Shown: positions 59,626-64,000 of the stretch, one piece after another
Numbering within the stretch: position 1 is the first letter of the stretch
Layout: every line of letters starts with the position of its first letter
NCBI GenBank assembly: GCA_030123805.1
Contig: JASJXV010000001.1
Coordinates: 1-64,000 of the forward strand
Direction: 5' to 3'
From: Gammaproteobacteria bacterium
GTDB lineage: Bacteria; Pseudomonadota; Gammaproteobacteria; Pseudomonadales; Azotimanducaceae
DNA length: 64,000 nucleotides
Made by a program: the position numbers and the translations under genes
The notes under the pieces: model-generated
Told to the model about the DNA's origin: nothing
Database searches by the model: none
Seen by the model: only the letters and a program-made list of their open reading frames with translations

Positions 59626-62600
59626 TCTTCAATTCGTGCAAACAGTAGTCTCAATTCATCCAACTTGTCTGGAATCAGGTGGTGTGCTTCGATGGCCGCC
59701 ATATCATAAAGCTCTTGCGCTGGTTGGGTAAAATCGCCAAAACCCAACACCCGGGAATATCTTACTAGCCATTGGGAAAGCCGGCTTATTGCTGCAAAAT
59801 CTTTATTCTCCCAGGCATGATGCAGCTCAGTCAATAGACTGCCCAGTCTGATAATAAACTGTTCCACTTGCGTATGGATTTTTGGATTATCAAGATTCAA
59901 TTGTGACCTGATTGGTTCAGTAGCAGGTTGCTCTGTAGATCCTCGTGCAAAAGCACCAGACGCGGGCTTTTCGGACGCGGTCGCGCCATCGACATGGTCT
60001 TGTAAGCCCGCTTGTTCGGCTGGAATTCCCGCATTTTGATATTCAGTTCCGGTCATGCCAATGTCGGTACCCAGGTCTATTCTGCCAACAAGATGTTTCA
60101 AATCAGCCAACCTTTCTTTGGCTCTGGCAAATTGGTGAGATTTCACCATTTCTTCAAGGTCTTTTGCTGGCTGAATCAAAGGATGCAATTTCACACTATC
60201 AGCTTCACCTCTAAACCTATAACAGAGTTTTGTTAATGCAGAATAATTGTCTGTCCCAAATGCCAAATCCATATTAGCAAGCTGAGATTCCAGCCGCGAT
60301 ACAGATTTCTGGACCAACTTTTGAATGGTAGGATTACTGACGTTTAAAGACGATCTGACCGGTCCGGTTCCCTGATATACTTTGACGTCACGAGAACGCA
60401 ACCCGGTACCTTGGCCCTGACTTATATCCACTGTCGGCGTAACGGGTTCGGACTTTAATTCTGTCTTGCGCTCTTGCGTGCTCTCACTGGAATCGGCTGC
60501 CGTTCGTGCTTGAACTTCTTCCTCTGCACTGGCAACTGCTTCTGCTCCAGCTCTTGCTTCCTCTTCCGCTTTCCTTTCTGCTTCGACTCTTCGCCTGGTT
60601 TCCTCGTCTACCCTGCTTTCTGCTTTGGTTCTTCGACTGGTTTCCTCGTCTAATCTTTTTTCTGCTTCTGCTCTTATTCTGGCTTCCTTTTCGGCACTGG
60701 CTTCAGTTTCCGCATTGGCTCTCTCTTCAGCCTTAATCCTGGCATCGACCTCGACTTTATTTCTGGCTTCAATTTCGGTCCTGGCAGCAATTTCCGCCTT
60801 AACTCTGTCTTGCATTGCCTGTTTTTCTCTTACCTCAGTGTTTAGCTGTGCTTCGGCTTGCGTTCTCGCTTCAACTGCTGCCTTGGTCTGATCTTCTGCT
60901 TCAACCCTTGCAATACCCTCTTTCCTCGCCTGGGCTTCCGCATTGGCTATCTTCTCTGCAAAGATTTTTACATCCGCCTGATGTGCGAGTGCTTCCTCAT
61001 TCTGCTGATCCTCGTCAACCAGGACTTCTATGGTGGCTTCAAATATAACCCCTCTACCTGGTTCACGCCTGACTACAATATCACCACCCATCACTTTGGC
61101 TATTCGCTTGCTTATAGATAATCCCAATCCTGCCCCTTCCCCTTGCACCTGTCCGGTATTGATTTCTCTCGCAATAAATTCAAGCAGGTTTTCGACTTCC
61201 TTTTCTGGCAGGGAGCTTCCAGCACCATGAACCGTCAACGTCAGAATCGCACTGGATTCACTCTCGATGATTCCCGGAACAACAATAATATCGTCCTTTC
61301 CAGAGCATTCAACTGCATTGCTAACGAGATTGGTAAGTATCCTTCTTATCTTTCCTGGATCAGAAATTATTCTTGGTGGCAGCTCGCCTTCAACCTGGGA
61401 AGAAACCAAAATCCCCTGATCCTTAACTTTGATATTCATCAGGTTTACGACATCATCAATCACAAACCTCGGGGAAAAAGATGCTACTGCGACGTCAGTG
61501 TTACCCGTTTCTATTTTGGACAATTCGATAATGTCATTAATCAACTCAACAGCTCTATCAGAGCTGGATGAAATGGCATCGATACACTTCCTGCTTGCTT
61601 CGCTCTCTATACCGAATCCGCGACGCAATACTTCCGCATATCCCAGAATTGCATTCATTGAGCCTTGAATATCCGGATTTAGCTGAGCCAACAGATCAGC
61701 ATGACTTGCCGGAACGTCTCCTTGTGTTGGTCCCGGATGTTGAAGTGATTGATTCTTCACCTCCAATTCCTCGAGATGCTTAAAGCTCACCAACACCCCA
61801 ACGCGTTTACCTGAGTCATCAAGAAGAGGAGAAGAGTTCGTCATGAAAACGCCAAACTTGTTACCGGCGGATTTAAGCCTGAGCCTTAGATTCACCTGTG
61901 GAACGCCCTCGATCAGCGCTTGACTCCAGGGCGCTTCAGCATCGCTAATAGGTGTTCCATCTGCATCCGCACTTCTCAGTATGAATGTCTTTTTCCCCAG
62001 CAATTCCTCACCTGACAATTTTACGATGTTTTTCATCGATTGATTAGCAAATACAATAGTCTGATCTGAATCCAGAATAAGCACTCCCTCATCCCTCGAA
62101 TCAAGTGCCGAACCTATCAGGGCTTTCATGGGTGGTGGCATAATCCGTTGGCGCAGCATTTTCATGCGATACAACATGAATCCAAACACCCCAATGACGG
62201 TAAGAAACGCGCCAAATCCGTAAAAAATCGAATAGCTTGATCTATCGGATACTGCAGATTTATCTGAGGTGGTCACTGAGGTGATCGGAACACTTCTCTC
62301 TTGTTCCTCTGGTGTAGCAAGCACAGGAGTGAATACAGGTAGCTGGCGAACCACCTCTTCCGCAGATTCCAGAGTAGCCGATTCAACAACCTCATCAGAT
62401 TTGACTTCTGTTGCCTCGGCATACACTTGCTCGGCTTCCGTGACTACAGCGGGTTCTGTTTGGTCAACTACCATTTCCAGGTTAACGATCATTTTGATCT
62501 GATCCCCGGCTACTTCCCTGATTTCAGCCAACACATCCTCTTCTATCGGAGAGTCGATATCCAACCACCAACTAATCCTGGACCTGGATCGATCAATCAC

Positions 62601-63092
62601 TTCAGAATCGAAACCCAATCTCGCCAGATTCGCTTGCCTTCGAATCGCGCTAACCCGGTTATTGAACACTCCCATTGACACGCGATTCTGATAGTCTCCG
62701 CCTTGCAAATAGACAATGTCTTTTATGTTACTGCTACGCAAAGACCGCAATTGGTCGTTAACTTTATAAAGTGATTCCAATCCAGGGCTGACAACGATGA
62801 AACCCAATGATTCCCGTTCCATTTTCTCCCGTTGTTCAACAGGTATGCTCTTCCCCGCAAGGATTTGTATCACCTGCTGAACTTTTGTTAGGTCATCAAA
62901 TGGTCCAAAGGTATGGCGAGAATCAGAAACTGGCCTGGATTCCTGACCAGCCGCCGTAACTGACAGGGTGTAAAAAATTGTTGTGAACACAATCAGGATC
63001 GATGTGTTCTTGCATCCACGGCAAAATCCTCTGAGCGCTAAACTCACCAGGTTTCTTCCAATTTCTTGCTTTCCGTGTGTTCGAATCTTCAT
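59622..63092 (-). CDS. SPOR-domain pseudo-histidine-kinase scaffold
   Basis: A 1156-residue membrane protein. In order: N-terminal hydrophobic signal/anchor (about 31-48), periplasmic SPOR-like domain (about 95-210), Glu-rich linker, helix 289-308, PAS (about 323-440), HisKA-like (463-535), HATPase-like (575-692), Ala/Glu/Arg coiled coil (703-870) and two Hpt-like domains (912-1006, 1061-1156). The kinase histidine is gone: LNPDIQGS (471-478) stands where SHEIRTP normally does, Pro473 replacing His. The G1 Asp is His622; Asn588, Asn592 and the GEGAGLGLS G2 box remain. The Hpt histidines are Tyr958 and Gln1107. It may bind ATP, but phosphotransfer is unlikely. Role inferred as a septum-linked scaffold. 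No clear SD; weak promoter near 63250-63276. Confidence 0.85.
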   Translation of the reverse strand: MKIRTHGKQEIGRNLVSLALRGFCRGCKNTSILIVFTTIFYTLSVTAAGQESRPVSDSRHTFGPFDDLTKVQQVIQILAGKSIPVEQREKMERESLGFIVVSPGLESLYKVNDQLRSLRSSNIKDIVYLQGGDYQNRVSMGVFNNRVSAIRRQANLARLGFDSEVIDRSRSRISWWLDIDSPIEEDVLAEIREVAGDQIKMIVNLEMVVDQTEPAVVTEAEQVYAEATEVKSDEVVESATLESAEEVVRQLPVFTPVLATPEEQERSVPITSVTTSDKSAVSDRSSYSIFYGFGAFLTVIGVFGFMLYRMKMLRQRIMPPPMKALIGSALDSRDEGVLILDSDQTIVFANQSMKNIVKLSGEELLGKKTFILRSADADGTPISDAEAPWSQALIEGVPQVNLRLRLKSAGNKFGVFMTNSSPLLDDSGKRVGVLVSFKHLEELEVKNQSLQHPGPTQGDVPASHADLLAQLNPDIQGSMNAILGYAEVLRRGFGIESEASRKCIDAISSSSDRAVELINDIIELSKIETGNTDVAVASFSPRFVIDDVVNLMNIKVKDQGILVSSQVEGELPPRIISDPGKIRRILTNLVSNAVECSGKDDIIVVPGIIESESSAILTLTVHGAGSSLPEKEVENLLEFIAREINTGQVQGEGAGLGLSISKRIAKVMGGDIVVRREPGRGVIFEATIEVLVDEDQQNEEALAHQADVKIFAEKIANAEAQARKEGIARVEAEDQTKAAVEARTQAEAQLNTEVREKQAMQDRVKAEIAARTEIEARNKVEVDARIKAEERANAETEASAEKEARIRAEAEKRLDEETSRRTKAESRVDEETRRRVEAERKAEEEARAGAEAVASAEEEVQARTAADSSESTQERKTELKSEPVTPTVDISQGQGTGLRSRDVKVYQGTGPVRSSLNVSNPTIQKLVQKSVSRLESQLANMDLAFGTDNYSALTKLCYRFRGEADSVKLHPLIQPAKDLEEMVKSHQFARAKERLADLKHLVGRIDLGTDIGMTGTEYQNAGIPAEQAGLQDHVDGATASEKPASGAFARGSTEQPATEPIRSQLNLDNPKIHTQVEQFIIRLGSLLTELHHAWENKDFAAISRLSQWLVRYSRVLGFGDFTQPAQELYDMAAIEAHHLIPDKLDELRLLFARIED

Positions 63093-63706
63093 GACACACT
63101 ACTCACAAAAAGTTCTTAGGTGTCGAACTGATGCCGCTCACACCAGGAATATTTTTCAGTCCGCCCTTGGTCCGAATATAACCATGTCATTAGTGCAGGA
63201 CCCATTATCTATGCTTGCGACTCACCATGCGATTTCATCAGTTGCCCTAGATTATCCTAATAGTCCCACATAATCAATAAGTTACGATTGCTATGCGACC
63301 GTACCTAAGCACTCGCAGAGACACACATCCCAAGCATCGCTTTACCCGATCCAGGATTCCCAAGATCTGTATGGCATTCAAATATCCTCATTTCTGGACA
63401 GCCATCAAATCAGCTTTTAGATCATTCAAATTCGAGGTAGTAATCACTGATTAATTTCGGACATCCATTAACCGTTTTTGCCTAATTTGACGGAGTCATC
63501 CATTGATCTTTGATCAGTTTCAACTACCTTCCTATGGCTGTGTTTTATTGTGCTACACCAGTTCCCCTGATAAGAAGCACCTTCGGATAAGTATCACTGT
63601 GGTGGGCACCGATTTAGCTATGTATACCTGGTGCGTGGTATCTCACTCCTGGTTACGCAGTAAAATCACGAGATCCTGGAGCGAGTCTTGGCTGCAGGGC
63701 AGATTG
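63093..63706. other. Upstream region of the pseudokinase gene
   Basis: About 600 bases with no gene I can support. A possible minus-strand promoter (TTGATT at 63276-63271, 15-base spacer, GATAAT at 63255-63250) would give a leader of about 150 bases for the pseudokinase. A plus-strand frame at 63503-63718 has no SD or known family. Confidence 0.4.
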
Positions 63707-64000
63707 TCAACCAGGTGAATGGACTTGGGATTGCTGTTGATAAAACTTGATCCAGTGTTGACCAATCTTCTTGATAAATGACAGAACAGCCTCGTTAGAA
63801 CCGAATGCTCTACAAGTTCGATTATGTTGCATGTTATAAAAGCACAACCAATCATCCACGTTTTGACCTAGTTTTCCAAGATTCCGGTACACTGTGATGG
63901 GTGGCAGAAGACCTGGATTATCTCTTTTTACTTGCGCGGTCCATACCAGCAACGACTGATAACCTCTTAAAGTTATATCAAGCACAGGTGGGTGATTTCC
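63707..64000 (-). pseudogene. Possible transposase C-terminal fragment
   Basis: A minus-strand frame open from the window end to a TGA at 63707. Its middle, TVYRNLGKLGQNVDDWLCFYN followed by a Thr/Arg stretch and FGSNEAVLSFI, resembles the C-terminal end of IS481/IS3-type transposases (the L-x-x-L-x-x-D-x-D-x-W-L-x-x-Y-N pattern). The catalytic part would lie beyond the window. It looks diverged and may be a relic; a different family is possible. Confidence 0.4.

Overview
The window reads as a chromosomal segment of a free-living, aerobic gammaproteobacterium of moderate GC. This is inferred from gene order and family membership: a nuoA-N operon with fused nuoCD; the der-bamB-yfgM-hisS-ispG-rodZ-pilF-rlmN-ndk string; iscRSUA-hscBA-fdx-iscX next to trmJ and suhB; and yajC-secD-secF beside queA-tgt. 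A marine-type heterotroph is plausible from the acyl-CoA, alcohol dehydrogenase and coenzyme B12 mutase genes, but the species cannot be named from the sequence. Almost all genes are on the minus strand. Layout: (1) 1-5.6 kb, a type B carboxylesterase, then a metal (zinc-type) uptake locus: small HD/CxxC membrane protein, outer-membrane barrel, binding protein and permease, with no ABC ATPase gene beside them. (2) 5.6-6.1 kb, a decayed PAS-domain fragment abutting nuoN. (3) 6.1-20.9 kb, a complete NDH-1 (complex I) operon read A to N on the minus strand. (4) 20.9-21.5 kb, an intergenic region with a likely nuo promoter and a 26-bp tandem repeat made of alternating palindromes, followed by xseA and an M23 peptidase. 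(5) 23.7-33.2 kb, translation, outer-membrane assembly, isoprenoid and cell-shape housekeeping genes. (6) 33.3-39.8 kb, the ISC iron-sulfur assembly operon, with a near-perfect IscR type 1 operator over its promoter and a strong terminator after iscX. Complex I, IspG, RlmN and ferredoxin in the same window all need the clusters this operon makes. (7) 39.0-46.7 kb, tRNA modification (trmJ, tgt, queA), suhB and the SecDF-YajC translocase accessory complex. (8) 46.8-59.6 kb, a more accessory metabolic region: a ketopantoate-reductase-like protein, a fused B12 acyl-CoA mutase (IcmF), a thioredoxin-fold lipoprotein, two SDRs, an M28 peptidase, two zinc alcohol dehydrogenases and an enoyl-CoA hydratase. 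(9) 59.6-63.1 kb, one very large membrane protein. It looks like a sensor kinase but has lost the phospho-accepting residue of its HisKA domain and of both C-terminal Hpt-like domains, and it carries a periplasmic SPOR-like domain. (10) The last 0.9 kb is mostly non-coding, with a probable transposase tail running off the end. The most unusual items are the phospho-dead SPOR pseudokinase (59622-63092), the palindromic 26-bp repeat array before xseA, a nested-hairpin element between icmF and the panE-like gene, and the ATPase-less metal uptake locus. No rRNA, tRNA, CRISPR array or intact mobile element was seen.
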